Assembly (NCBI RefSeq): GCF_040436345.1
Contig: NC_133220.1
Span: 11,167,664 to 11,231,663 of the forward strand
Reading direction: 5' to 3'
DNA: 64,000 nt
From: Pagrus major
Lineage: Eukaryota > Chordata > Actinopteri > Spariformes > Sparidae
A program made the translations under genes and the position numbers. Below the pieces are notes generated by a model. The model searched no databases and was not told the origin of the DNA. It saw only the letters and a list, made by a program, of their open reading frames with translations. Below are positions 46,928 through 59,190 of the stretch, piece after piece. The first letter of the stretch is position 1. Each line of letters opens with the position of its first letter.

Positions 46928-46997
46928 AATTTCAAGTGTAACCAAAGCGGTAGGAGCCACCTGAGCCCCGCGACTTCCTCTCCACAATGGAGACCTG
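46928..46997 (-). other. Unassigned exon-like segment (possible C-terminal exon)
   Basis: On the minus strand a pyrimidine-rich acceptor (TGTCCTCCTTCCAG) leads into a GC-rich frame reading VSIVERKSRGSGGSYRFGYT and then TGA. The 60-bp frame has much higher GC and codon-third GC than the flanking DNA. I do not recognise the protein. It could be the last exon of a gene whose other exons lie at higher coordinates or beyond the window, or a captured exon relic in a repeat-rich area. No partner exon was found. Confidence 0.3.
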
Positions 46998-47289
46998 GAA
47001 GGAGGACAGTGCACACAAACATTAAAGAGGTAGCACGTCATACACACAAATTGAAGCGACAATCACACACAGGGAGAAAGAGACATGACAGCATGAAAAC
47101 TAGGAAGAGAGTGAGTGAAGAGGACAGGCAGAATATCCTGGGGGATAAGGATCCGGGTCCAAACTTCTGGATGTCACCAACAGCCAGAGGACAGAGAGAT
47201 CCCCGGATGACCAATGGTCCAGCAGAGAGGAGCCTGAGTGAAAAGAGAGGAGAAAGAGGAGAAAAGTGAGATGGGGACATGGCCTATAA

Positions 47290-47640
47290 GTTTAATGTGA
47301 ATAGAGCCAGTGAGACTGAGACCGACCCGTTGGAAGGATCATGGTATCAGGTCCAAGGCCCGGGGTATCCTAGGATAAGCATTAATTGAAAGTTAAGGCA
47401 AAGAGATGAGTTTTAAGTTTGGATTTAAAGGCCTCAAGAGTGTCAGATTGTCTGATGTCATCAGGGAAATTATTCCAGAGAAAAGGGGCATGATAAGAAA
47501 AGGCCCTGCAGCCTGCCGACTTCTTTTAAACTCTGGGGACAGCAGGAGCCCCCTATTCTGAGAGTGTAGTGCATGGGCTATAAGGTATAATGGGTTCAGT
47601 CATATATGAAGGGGGGAGACCATTTTCAATTTTAACATGC
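47290..47640. repeat. Interspersed repeat (AGTTTGGATTTAAAGGCCTC family)
   Basis: The word chain GAGTTTTAAGTTTGGATTTA, ATTATTCCAGAGAAAAGGGG, GATAAGAAAAGGCCCTGCAG, GCCTGCCGACTTCTTTT is a text I know as widely dispersed in fish genomes. No coding sequence. Only one copy in the window. Confidence 0.5.
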
Positions 47641-48559
47641 TGATGTAAGCATTTAGCTCAAAGAACCACTGTGCTGAAGTACAACCTCAGAGAGCCACTT
47701 CCCTGGCTGTAGACTTGTTTAGTCATGTTAGCTACCTGGCTGCAACATTGAGGAACGTAGCACATATAGATTGACTTAGTATGATTACAGACCGGTGACC
47801 TCATGTATAGATGCGTAGAGACAGAAGCCTATACTCGAATCACAATGACGTCAGGCTAACAACAATGAAAAAATAGCCGCTCGCACTTCTCCAAACCTTA
47901 AATAATTTAACAGGTGGATGGTAGTGGTAAGAATCAATAATAAACAAAACTCTCTCTTTTACTGTGGGCAAGAAATGAGCATGTTTCAGCTCAAAGCCAT
48001 CAAAGACTTGTTCTCTGTGAGTGCCAGACTTTTGTTTATTTTTGTCAGACTAACAGCACTTCCAGCCAGAAAGCTGATGGTTGATTTGCATTTTGCAGAT
48101 ATGTGAACCGTCATTTTTATCCATAACTGTAATGTTTAAAGTTATATGAAATGTTTAAAGACATATAGTTAAACATGATGGTCCGATCTGATGTTTCGGC
48201 TGCGCTTACTTTATGGTTGTGCTGCTTTGCTAGTGTCTTTGATGGACAAAATATATCAAACAGCAACATCTCACCTTTGGTCGGACTAACTCCTAGTTGG
48301 GGGTAAACGCAACCGGTCACTTTTTCTTTTGAAGTCTGTGAACCAACAGGCAAAGCAGGTCACCAACGTTCCATCCAAGGTTAGTAAAAGTGCCGTTATT
48401 ATATAAAAAAGCAGATGTATACACTTTGAAACAACATCATGAAACTAGAAGGCTTCTACCAAGGCCCAAAAGTACCTTTTGTACTCGGTCATAGATACAA
48501 GCCACCTGATTTTGCTCCTGAAGATGCATTCATCATTCCTAAAAACAATTAACAAAAAT

Positions 48560-48725
48560 CTTTCAATGTTAAAGACCCATCCTCCATCCAAGTTTGTGGA
48601 CATCTGTTCAGTTGTTGTTGTGTTGTGTAATCCTGCTGACTGACAAACCAACCAACCAACCGACAAACACACTAAAAACGGGTACAGGTGAAAACATAAT
48701 GTCCTTGGTGGAGGTAAAAAGAAAA
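48560..48725 (-). repeat. Interspersed repeat, AGGATTACACAAAAACTAC family, minus copy
   Basis: Complemented, this reads CACCAAGGACATTATGTTTT, GTTGGTTGGTTGGTTTGTCA, AGCAGGATTACACAACACAA, AAACTTGGATGGAGGATGGG. It is the same element as 53625-53770 in the opposite orientation, diverged by perhaps 20-25%. Confidence 0.7.
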
Positions 48726-48829
48726 TGAATCTGTACGAAACTACTTGATGCAGCAACTTTCGACCTGAAAGTTATTGTAAACAAATATTGTGATTGGTTC
48801 TGTAAAGTTATAGAAATATTATTCATCTT

Positions 48830-51800
48830 TTTTAATGAAACATTTTTCCTCTCTGCTGGCAGAAAATGTTGTGAGGTCCGTTACAGTCTGAAGCATGGTG
48901 GTAAGGAACCACTGCAGTAAATGACCTTATAGCATTGTCAGAGGGATTAAAATTGATTAGCTAAGCTATGTGAAACAGAGCGCCTATACGGAATAATAAG
49001 CTGCAGTAAAACTGCTATACGTACTCAATCAAAACTAGGACATTCTCAGTCAACACACACCACCAGTGTTCTTTGTTCATTACTGTGACTGATTTTCCAA
49101 GGAGCTGCCTTACTTTCAAACACAATGCTCTGCATTACTGTACAGTACTGTACAGTGTACCCCACCTCATAGGGTGTACAGCATGCACTTCTTCTTTAAC
49201 TCAGATATTATAAAATAAATCTGATCTGCCAAATAGTAAAAGCATGAGGTGTCTCAACAGTTTGGTTTCTTTACAAAATCAACACCCGCTGTGTAACCAG
49301 AACCAAATAAACATTGCACCACCTCCAGCGTTGACTGGACTCTGTAATTGCACCGTGGCTCACAGAATTGACACTCACAGGTCAAAAGTCAGCAGCAATT
49401 ACCTTTTGCCCGGGCAAGGTGGTACAGATGAAAGTGGAGTAAATCCTGGTTTGCTGAACCGAGAGAGAGAGCGCGGGGTCTTCATGAGGGTCAGGATGAG
49501 GGCAGAATGTTGCAAAAGCCAATTAGCTCACACATACAAGTAGGCAAACATTTATTCCATATAGTGGATGCAGTGACAGGAGAGCTTTCACCTGTCAGAA
49601 TTTGAAAAAAAGGCCTTACTGCACTTCCAGCTCAAACACACATTCTCATAAAACTCTGTGTGTGTTTCTCTCGGTTCCTCTCAGGACAGAAAAGCTGTTT
49701 TTGGCAGACATTTTGGAGTGTGGAACAAGGCCAGGCGACAGAGTCACTGAGACTGAAAGTGACTGAAGGTCTGTCCAGCTCCAGCTTCGATAGCAATGCA
49801 TCATTTGCTCAGGAAAGCAGTTCAGGGGACATTAGTCTCTTGAATGGCTTACTAAAGGATATAACGCACTTATTAGATCCTTGAGACTCGAGGCAATAAA
49901 CTCATCACACTGGGAGACACTGGAGGCATTGTAGTTTTGTTTTTGGTCTCCACCAAACCATGAGGAAAATATCTGCCACTTTAAACAGCTGAATGCTGCG
50001 CAATAATTACCAGCTAGCAGTGTTGCCAGATGTACGATTATTGTATTTATACAACAACTTTTCCCTCTGTACGATGAACACATCACTTATGCCGTAAAGA
50101 TAATGTGTATCACAGCAAATGTTATGTGATAATTGAGTCTTGTCAGTAAGTCATTGGCGATTAGACTCTACAGGGAGATTCTGTCATTGAGGGGGTTCAA
50201 GAAAAAAAACCCTATGGAGTCTGGACATTGGTGGTGTTAGTGGTTGATGACTGTGTTGAGACTGACAGGCTGATGAAATGATGAAGCTGGTGAATCTGTG
50301 GGACTGGCCGGTAATGGGGAGGTTGAACGGGCGAGCAGAACAGCAGCATGACTGAACTTAAGGGAGAGAGAGAGAATCATATTTTAAAAGACAGCAGCTA
50401 GATGTTAGGCTAACAATGTAGGTGTGTTGCTTTGCTACTGGATGGATGTGACCTGCTGATGTGAACACCTTATATCTCATTTGACGGACAATGACTGCAG
50501 GAATTATGAGTGAGCGTGCATTAGAAGAGTGAATGAGAAGTATTAAACTAAAAGTTTGCCAAAGCTGCACGTTACTGCAAAGTGCTGGTGATAATTATCT
50601 GTGCGTTCTTGCTATGAGCTACCCCTTTTCACATGTAAGTAGTCATTTGCTCCATTGTTGAGGCAGAAATAGTCAACTTTTAAACTGTCCCCTAACTTTT
50701 CCTGCAGTGTTACTGTTGGCGCCCCTAGTTGCAAAGACATTGTTAGTCCTCTACTAGCGTCATCTAGTAGAAAAAATGCCAGTTTTGAACCATCTTGAGT
50801 CCCGCTGGTAAGAGGAAACACATATCAGCAGGGGAACAGACTTTACCACAACATCAACATTTGCCTTCTTTGCCTCCTCCATCAGCTGGGTGTCATGGCA
50901 GACACGCTACTTTTGTGCCGTAATTTGTCCATGGTTTTTTTGCGGGAAAGATCCAGCCCAGCGGCAGACCAAATAGCATGGTGAAAGTGAGGTTTATAGG
51001 GAACTAATCTATATGCGGATGTTTGGATGACTTTTTTTTTTCAGCCATTTCATTGTGAAAAAGCAAAAATGTTTTTTTTTGTTTTTTTGTCATCGCTCCG
51101 TCGGACAATCACTGTAGGACCGGCACGCTAAATTACAAATCATACTGTGGCGAAGGCATGGCCCACAGACCAGAGGCTGAATAGGGCAGGTCAGTTGTGG
51201 TCACACTAATAGCATGGCTTAATGCTACAGGGGGAACGCAGCGGACATTTATCTGTGTAAAGTTATGTTTCACTGATATTCACTTAATTTGGCTTTGTGC
51301 ACCAGTTTAAAACCCACCTTAATGATATGCTGTATGTTTGTTGTTTACTGTAATCTTTTATTTATCAGTGTGGACAAACAATCAATAGCAGCAGAGCAAC
51401 ATAGGAGCTACTCCTTTGTTGTTATAGGACCAGGTTGACAGTGTTACTTTCCCAAAGGTAAGACACTGGCAGTTCAGATTAAAAACCTGCTGTCCATGTC
51501 AATTTTTAAATTAACTTGATCATGTATCAAATCAGCCAAACTGTGTAGTTGGTGCATCCTGGATAATGATTACAACCACAACAACACTCAGTTATTATCT
51601 AGACACACCTGAGTGCATTAATGCCATTATACTATTTAATCTTTCTAATTTGTACTGTGTTGTTTAGCTAAACACAACAGTGACTGTGCATCATAATGTG
51701 ACCTGCATTCGGGTCTGTGCCAGGGCCTCAGCATCATGCATGGAGGTATTTTATCAAATCGTAAATCATTTTAGAGGAATTTGAATGCTTTGTTACAAGT

Positions 51801-52400
51801 CGATGCCCAATTCAATGTTATCACAGATTTTGGGACACACATGGTACGCAGCGATACACATCGACAGGCACAACAAAAGGTGGCTGGTGAAAGGATCGGA
51901 AACTACAACTCAGAGAGGTTTCTGATAAATACCTCAGTCACACGAGCTTTGTTTTGATCTTTTGTTTGTTTACAAGACTCCTCCCTTACACACACACGCA
52001 CGCGCACACACACTCATTATGCCCTCTCCTTCTCACTTAAGAAACACTTCAAGCCCTCCTTTGTGTTGACTATATTGTACGATACAATACTTTCTATGAA
52101 GGCTTCAAACTTAACCTGGGGACACCTGCAGACCTGCACTGATTTTTCCCTTTTGCTCTTTTCCTCATGCAGTTTTCCCTGTACAGGGTTACTCTGTTTT
52201 GATGAATGTAAAGTTTATCAGGATACTTCTGTCTTAAAATGCAACCTGACAATGCACATTATAGACACAGAATTTTCATTTGGAAGATGCCCTGCGGATT
52301 TTCCTCGTAAAGAAACCAAAGTTATCGTTACACTTAGTGTTTTTCAACAGAACACACTCATGTAACCCAGAGATCTAACAATAAGCTAAGCAATTCCCAA
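48830..52400. other. No gene seen; unique-looking AT-rich DNA with minor repeats
   Basis: About 3.6 kb. A perfect 20-bp palindrome ACTGTACAGTACTGTACAGT lies at 49137-49156. A CA-rich patch is at 51989-52014. A possible dispersed repeat at about 50680-50830 (GCGCCCCTAGTTGCAAAGAC) and T-rich runs near 51030 and 51070 are present. Open frames up to about 100 codons have no recognisable product. Confidence 0.4.
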
Positions 52401-52659
52401 ATTTAAGAATGAAGAGGCCCAATTTGAAATTGGGGAAATCTTTTGGGGCCCACCCGAACTCTGTTCCTGTCATGGAGACGCTATAAGATTGGTGCCAATG
52501 TACTGTCAAAGTCTGTTCACCAATCGAATAATGTTGCCCTCCTGTTAGAATAGTGTTTCCTGGAATAATACCTTCTGACCTTAACCTCTGTTGGGCGAAG
52601 GTTAAGGTCGGTAGGTGGCACACATCAATGGGAAAGACAACACAACACAGGATAAAAAT

Positions 52660-52895
52660 AGATCAGATAATTGAAGATTAACCCATATACAATCGAGCAC
52701 CTGTGGGACGTACTGGAACAAGTCCGATCCATGCAGGCCCCACCCCCCAACATACAGGATCCAAAGGATCCACTACAAATGTCCCCCAGAAGTCTTATGA
52801 CCATGCCTTGGTAGGTAAGAGCTGTTTTGGCGACACAAGGCAAACCTGCACAATATTAAGTAGGTGATTTAATGCTGTGGCTAATCGGTGTATAG
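52660..52895 (+). mobile_element. Tc1/mariner transposon remnant (3' end)
   Basis: The plus strand reads TIEHLWDVLEQVRSMQAPPP, which includes the third catalytic acidic residue context (EHLWD) near the C-terminus of Tc1-type DDE transposases. The segment ends in GCTAATCGGTGTATA (52880-52894), the classic terminal repeat of this group in fish. The 5' half is missing or too decayed to see (52430-52650 may be part of it). Not active. Confidence 0.65.
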
Positions 52896-53049
52896 TGCAG
52901 GTGTAAGAATGAGTCATGCAAGTAGAATAAACAGCTGGATATGAAGGCGGTGTATACACTATAGGTCAGATATGTGCAGTATAGACAGCTGTATAAATAT
53001 GAAAAGGCTATAGGGCAGATATATACAGTATGGATAATGGTATGACATA

Positions 53050-53400
53050 TAGTGGTATGTGAGAACATAAATAGTGTCTAGTCCATGGAGGAGGGTGTGG
53101 AGGGGGAGGGGCGGTGGCCCAGTTGAAGGGGGAAATGAAAAGTTCAGTCATTGAGTGGGAGGGTCTTATCAGCATGCTGCAGAGTTTAACAAGGTGACAG
53201 CTGAAGGAAAGACGCTGCTCCTCAGTCTACTGGTCCCGGAACGGACAGTCCTGTAACGCATCGCAGAGGGGAGGAGGGCAAACAGGCTGTGACCAGGGTG
53301 ACAGGTGTTGGTGATGATGCTGCACACCCTCCACACAAACACCTCTGCCAGGAAGATGCAGCGTCCCATTAGCTCAATTGAGGAAATGTCGCTGTTCAGC
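53050..53400. mobile_element. LINE-derived dispersed repeat (L2-like 3' region)
   Basis: GC-rich text GGAAAGACGCTGCTCCTCAG, TCTACTGGTCCCGGAACGGA, GCAGAGGGGAGGAGGGCAAA, GGTGTTGGTGATGATGCTGC is typical of dispersed L2-type LINE ends in fish, written in antisense. Preceded by TATA-rich repeats (52900-53040). No open reading frame of note. Confidence 0.5.
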
Positions 53401-53624
53401 TACGCTTCTGTGAAAATCATGAGCAGGCCATAATCAATTTGTGAGGAATGATCAGCTCAGTCATTGTGTCAGCCAGAGATTCAACACTGGCGAGGAAAAT
53501 GCCAGGTAGAGATAACTGACACACACTCCATGCACTTTACAAATGAAACCCAATGAGAAAAACATTGCTCCACAGCGCTACCACTGGTACCTTTAAGTAG
53601 GCTACATGTTCTTACATTAACTAG

Positions 53625-53775
53625 CTCCACCAAGGAGGCTAAGGTTTGTTTGTTTGTTGGTTCGTTTGTCGGCAGGATTACACAAAAACTACTTAAGGGA
53701 TTTCCACAAAACTTGGATGGAGGATGGGTCTTTTGGTGTGGATAAAGGGTCTGATCCAGGAATTTCTCTTGTTTT
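53625..53775 (+). repeat. Interspersed repeat, AGGATTACACAAAAACTAC family, plus copy
   Basis: CTCCACCAAGGAGGCTAAGG, GTTTGTTTGTTGGTTCGTTT, GCAGGATTACACAAAAACTA, CTTGGATGGAGGATGGGTCT. The second copy of this family lies inverted at 48560-48725. Confidence 0.75.
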
Positions 53776-53799
53776 TCAACAGTATTGTTAATCTCTCAG

Positions 53800-56780
53800 A
53801 CAATAATACATGGCTCTTGATGGAAAAAAGGGGTATTTTGGTCGCTGGTATCCAGGAATGAGTACATTGTGATGGGCATCCTGGATCTGGTTTGCTTAAA
53901 TTACGATTAAGCAGTTATGGGTATGAAACTTGGAGTGATACGGGACTATCGAGTTTGATATTAGATTAGACTTGATTGAATTAAAGAGGACTGTTGGGCC
54001 CTTGGTGGAAGTATAAACTCTACTGAGTGCCATTCTAGTTCAGTATTTGTCAATCTATTCAACATATCCATATTTCAAGTTAAAAGCAACACTCTTTTTG
54101 GAGCCACAAAGTCTCAGTAGCAGGTGTTCTGGTGCTTAAAATCATATCATGAAATCTCGTTCAGAATGAGCTCAAGTTTTGAGCCAATATGGAAAAAAAG
54201 TCTTAAAATGTTAAAAAATTCCTTCTGCTGAGGAAGATTATGTCATATAACTGCCAGCTCCAGAACAGCTCCATACACTTGCAATGAGACCGTTTTTGTC
54301 AAGTACTGTATATTTACATTTTCCTAAAACACCTAAAACTTTTCAAAGAAATGATCATGTCAGTAGCCTGCAGTGCAGATTTGCCTGAATGTGTTCTGTG
54401 ATGTAAAAATGCAAAATATCCATGTTATCCATAAAAAACCCCAGCAGCACAGGTCTAGCAGTTCATCTGTTTTCCCATGCATATACAAGAGAGGGATATC
54501 TCCGCTGCAAACACTGTGATAGTTGTTAATGTTTAGTGTGAAAATATTGCTGGCTTTGACATTTCTTGTTATCAAGAATTGTGACAGTGTGTTGGATAAT
54601 GTGAAAGCACACACGCACATGTCAAATAGGTGATAGCAATGTTTCCACTTCAATATCATTCAAGCAGTATCAAGGGGAAAGAGGTGCCAGGCTCACAGAG
54701 AACACACATGTTGGATGAAAGCATTCGTGGCTGAGTGCACAGATAAAGATAATTACATCACAGTTTTAACAATTGCTAACTCACAATTCTCTGTACAGAG
54801 TTCGAAACTTTTCGCACAGTAAGCACAACTAAAGTCAGTGTGGACTAAACTGTAGATCACTTCTCAGTGTTTTCACACAAAATGTGTTCAATAACCACAT
54901 CTTTTAAATGAATGCATTTTCACTCTATTTTGCGGATGCTTACATACTATTGTAAAAACTGTTATCTTACTTCAAACTATGAATTTACATCTAACTTACC
55001 TATAAAGAAATAAAAATAATAATAACAATTCAAAGATTCCTAATTGTGACAAACAGTGTCTATTTTCATTCCTTGATGACCTTTATGAAAGACTCGTGCC
55101 AGGTGAGGAACGGTGGCAAATGAGGTGTGATTTACAGCCCACCTCATGATGGTGTCGCTTTTCCTCCCATGTTACTCTCTACTCTACTCTCCACCCTGAA
55201 GACAAATTCTTTTTCTTGTGGAGGTGGAACATTCACCACCAGCTACATGATCAGATGTCTGTCTTGGACAATGAATACTGGATGCTGAAGAAGATAGCCA
55301 TTGATAGATCAGATCAGTCATGCAGAGAGTTTTTTTTTGCAGGTGTGTTGCAGAGAGGACACAAGGAGTGATGTGGATGATTGGATGATGGATATTTCTA
55401 TATCTGTGGTGTATGAATTATAAATATGTATAGTTGCATATAGCTTTACATGGAATTACTTTAGTTTCTTCTTACCAAAATGTAGGAATAGCTTAATTGC
55501 CAGTGACTCCCAAAATGACAAATACTCATGCAGCCATGCTTTTGCTGGTGAGGACGGGCTGATCTTTTTGTGCACTATACGCAAAAATGGCATATTGCAA
55601 CATGTCTGATTAATGTCTGTAACATACAGTACATTGTTAGGTAGCACAAAAAAGGAGAGACTTTATGTTGTAATGGAATCCTGGTTTAGTAGTCTCAATA
55701 TAAGAAAATTGTGACAGTAACAGTAATGCTTCCTGTTGTAAGTGATTTTTACAGGTATTTCACAGTATGATGAGTGAGAAAGCGTCATTGTGGCAGACAA
55801 ATGTCAGTATTCTGATTCAGATCTGATGAAGTGTTCTGGTTGCATTACAGGATTTTGGATGGAAGATTAACTGCTGTGCTGAGTTTTGAAAAATGAACTC
55901 GGTATAGAGGAATGTGAGGTAGCAATTGTAAAAGAAACTATTTATATAAAATGCAATTTTAACAAAAATAAGAAGTCCCTCTTCCCTGCCATACCTACCA
56001 GCTTCCCTCTGCGAGACCATGTGTCTTTGTTTAGTTACTATAGCTGGTTTATCTTTGGTTATTGTTGTGTTATCTTCAATATTCTCTGTTCTTGCTCCAG
56101 TCTTATCTATAAATGATTCCCTGCAGCTCCATAAAAAACAAATTTTCCTGTGGGGATCTAATAAAAAAAAAATCACATGCCCCACACAGAGCAAAAAGAT
56201 TCGTCTGGAGAAAAAAAAAAAATCAAAATTACAATGAGTTGCATATGTTTATATAATATATCTTTCTTCTTCTGTAGGGGATGTCCAGCGAAGTCGATGT
56301 TTGTCACACATCAAACACTCAGCAGAGTGGGTCTCGGTGTAAACACAAAATACCTATGGCGGGGCATGTTCCGCCATCACAGGGGTCCTATTGTTTGTTG
56401 AAGAAGTATTTTAGGAAACGATGTGAGGGCTGCAGCAATAGGTGGTCGGTGGTGTAGATTGAATAAGTGGGAGAAGGCAACAAAGTCCCTTTGGAGTTCT
56501 GTTTCCTGCTTCAGTTAAATTATCGGCTTTTGTCTGCGAACAATAATGACAACACATTCTAGCTTCATTATAAATCAATTTTTTAACACAGTCTCTTTCT
56601 TTTAAACAAAAAGTTGAGCTCATGCACAATAAAACAGACAGTTGATTAATTTGATGCATTCAGGGATTTTGCTGCTAAAAGAAAGTCGGCTTTTTTTCTT
56701 TATAAAGATTTTTGAAATAGTACCTGATTTTCATTGACCTATCTATTAATGAATATATCATTAATGCTTTAGTTTATCCG
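53800..56780. other. No gene seen
   Basis: About 3 kb of AT-rich sequence without recognised coding exons or clear repeats. A-rich runs occur near 56165 and 56210. Confidence 0.4.
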
Positions 56781-56784
56781 TTCT

Positions 56785-57470
56785 AGGGATGCACGGATCC
56801 ACTACTTTTAAAATTCCGATCTGATTCCAGTACTTGAATTTGGATATCTGCTGATATGAAGTACTGATCTTATATCAGTGTTTAATTAATAAGCTGTTTT
56901 GAAGAGACTTAGATCATTCATCATTCATGTGTAAGACAACATCTGGCTTGACTGAAACGTTGCTTTCCCGACTTTGTAAAACAAACAAATTAACACATAG
57001 CTATAGATTCACTGTTTATATTAAGATTTAGTGTTATTTAATATTTATAGAATAATAACAATAATAATGCAGCGGCTCATAATTAAATCACAATTAAGTT
57101 ACAAATTAATGTAATCAAACTTGAGGAAGTAAATCACAATTCACACAAGTAGTGTAAACATATGAAAAAGATATTTGTAAAAGTTTAGCGCTAATAGACA
57201 CTTACACTCAACAAAGGTATAAATGACACCTGCTCTTTCTCCCATTTTTCACAAGTTGAAGTAAAAGATGTAAAAATATTCGCTCAAAATCTGACAGAAA
57301 TTAATTTTTTTGTGTGCAATAAAAAGTCTTAGATCTTTTACTTCAGCTCCTGAAAAATGGTAACATAAAACCAGAGAACCAGCTTTTTGTGGATTATCCT
57401 ATAGGGCGGTATTTCTGGGATATACTACAGAGTGGTTATGCGATATCCCTCATGTCATTAATCCTCTTGT
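56785..57470. mobile_element. hAT-type MITE or relic (GGGATGCACGGATCC end)
   Basis: The left end TAGGGATGCACGGATCCACT followed by GATCTGATTCCAGTACTTGA and TATCTGCTGATATGAAGTAC matches the familiar fish element that begins 'AGGGATGCACCGATC'. The body is AT-rich. The right boundary is unclear; GGATATACTACAGAGTGG and GCGATATCCCTC near 57420-57450 may be internal. No transposase frame. Confidence 0.5.
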
Positions 57471-57587
57471 GTTTCTTTTAGCTGTTTTTGTGATGTTTTT
57501 CTCTTTTCTGTTTTATGTTTGTTTTCTTCATATTTGGGACTTTGATCATGTGTTCTTGAGTGGACAGGAGATCGCTTTAGATGCAGA

Positions 57588-58796
57588 TTGATTGTTCCAC
57601 TGTGACATCACAGTTGGTTATGTTTGTTCCACTGTGACATCACAGTTGGTTGTGATTGGTCCACTGTGACATCACAGTTGGTTGTGATTGTTCCACTGTG
57701 ACATCACAGTTGGTTGTGATTGTTCCACTGTGACATCACAGTTGGTTATGTTTGTTCCACTGTGACATCACAGTTGGTTATGCTTGTTCAACTGTCACAA
57801 CAAAGTTGTACTGTTTGATCCACTGTGACATCACAGTTGGTTATGATTGTTCCATTGTGACATCACAGTTGTACTGTTTATTCCACTGTGACATCAAAGT
57901 TGCACTGTTTGATCCACTGTGACATCACAGTTGGTTATGTTTGTTCCACTGTGACATCACAGTTGGTTATGTTTGATCCACTGACATCACAGTTGGTTAT
58001 GTTTGATCCACTGACATCATAGTTGGTTATGATTGTTCCTCTGTGAAAACACAGTTGTACTGTTTTCTCTACTGTGACATCACAGTTGGTTATGATTGTT
58101 CCACTGTGACATCACAGTTGGTTATGTTTGTTCCACTGTGACATCACAGTTGGTTGTGATTGTTCCACTGTGACATCACAGCTGGTTATGATTGTTCCAC
58201 TGTGACATCACAGTTGGTTATGTTTGTTCCACTGTGACATCACAGTTGGTTGTGATTGGTCCACTGTGACATCACAGTTGGTTGTGATTGTTCCACTGTG
58301 ACATCACAGTTGGTTGTGATTGTTCCACTGTGACATCACAGTTGGTTATGTTTGTTCCACTGTGACATCACAGTTGGTTATGCTTGTTCCACTGTGACAT
58401 CACAGTTGGTTATGATTGTTCAACTGTCACAACAAAGTTGTACTGTTTGATCCACTGTGACATCACAGTTGGTTATGATTGTTCCACTGTGACATCACAG
58501 TTGGTTATGCTTGTTCCACTGTGACATCACAGTTGGTTATGATTGTTCAACTGTCACAACAAAGTTGTACTGTTTGATCCACTGTGACATCACAGTTGGT
58601 TATGATTGTTCCACTGTGACATCACAGTTGGTCATGATTGTTCCACTGTGACATCACAGTTGGTTATGCTTGTTCCACTGTGACATCACAGTTGGTTATG
58701 TTTGATCCACTGTGACATCACAGTTGGTTATGATTGTTCCACTGTGACATCACAGTTGGTTATGATTGTTCCACTGTGATGTCACAGTTGGCCTTT
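57588..58796. repeat. Minisatellite: about 37 copies of a 32-bp dyad-symmetric unit
   Basis: The 32-bp unit is CCACTGTGACATCACAGTTGG plus an 11-bp linker (TTATGATTGTT or TTATGTTTGTT, with TTGTGATTGGT variants). Starts are exactly 32 bp apart over long stretches (for example 57601, 57633, 57665). Each unit carries an imperfect palindrome, CTGTGA-CA-TCACAG, with TGACATCA (one base from the CRE TGACGTCA) at its centre. Diverged units of the type CAACTGTCACAACAAAGTTG are interspersed. A block of variants at 57589-57790 recurs 600 bp downstream (58189-58390). The last unit carries the inverted core CTGTGATGTCACAG. No ORF and no cas-like genes: this is a eukaryotic minisatellite, not a CRISPR array. 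Confidence 0.95.
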
Positions 58797-59021
58797 GAGC
58801 CATTGACTCCGACATGTTGTACCTCCATGTTTCTACAGTAGCCCAGAATGGACAAACCAAACACCGGTTCAAGAGGGGACTCTTCATGTTTTTTGCATTA
58901 TTAGCAGCCACTGTAGAAGTGGATGAAGCGAGGGATACTCAGTTGGTTGCAATCTGCAATATATCACTGAGGCAACATTACAGAAACGGTTACTATGAAG
59001 ACAGTTTTGTGAAACAATAAG

Positions 59022-59190
59022 ATCCTTTTTTGCAACCAGAAACACAAGTGATGTGAAATGTGAGTCAGAGTTGGAGAACAGACAGTTTACCTGGAGGAAC
59101 TGCCAGCAAGAATTGATTCACAAAGTCATAGCTGACTCAGAGTGAGACTTCTCCTTGAATTAGACTTGTGTTTCTGGTTACAAAAAGGAT
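59022..59190. mobile_element. Small MITE-like inverted repeat
   Basis: The left arm ATCCTTTTTTGCAACCAGAA followed by ACACAAGT (59022-59049) is matched by its near-exact complement at 59164-59190. Total 169 bp, with arms of 27-28 bp. The interior also holds GAGTCAGAGT facing ACTCAGAGTG. Very close to the end of the minisatellite. Confidence 0.65.

Noticed and set aside
52063-52365. 100-codon plus-strand open frame
   Set aside because: No recognisable product. Cysteine- and leucine-rich text without splice or homology support.
57588-58796. Regularly spaced repeat array resembling a CRISPR array
   Set aside because: The 'spacers' are near-identical 11-bp linkers, the unit is 32 bp head-to-tail, and the context is a vertebrate genome with no cas genes. 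It is a minisatellite.
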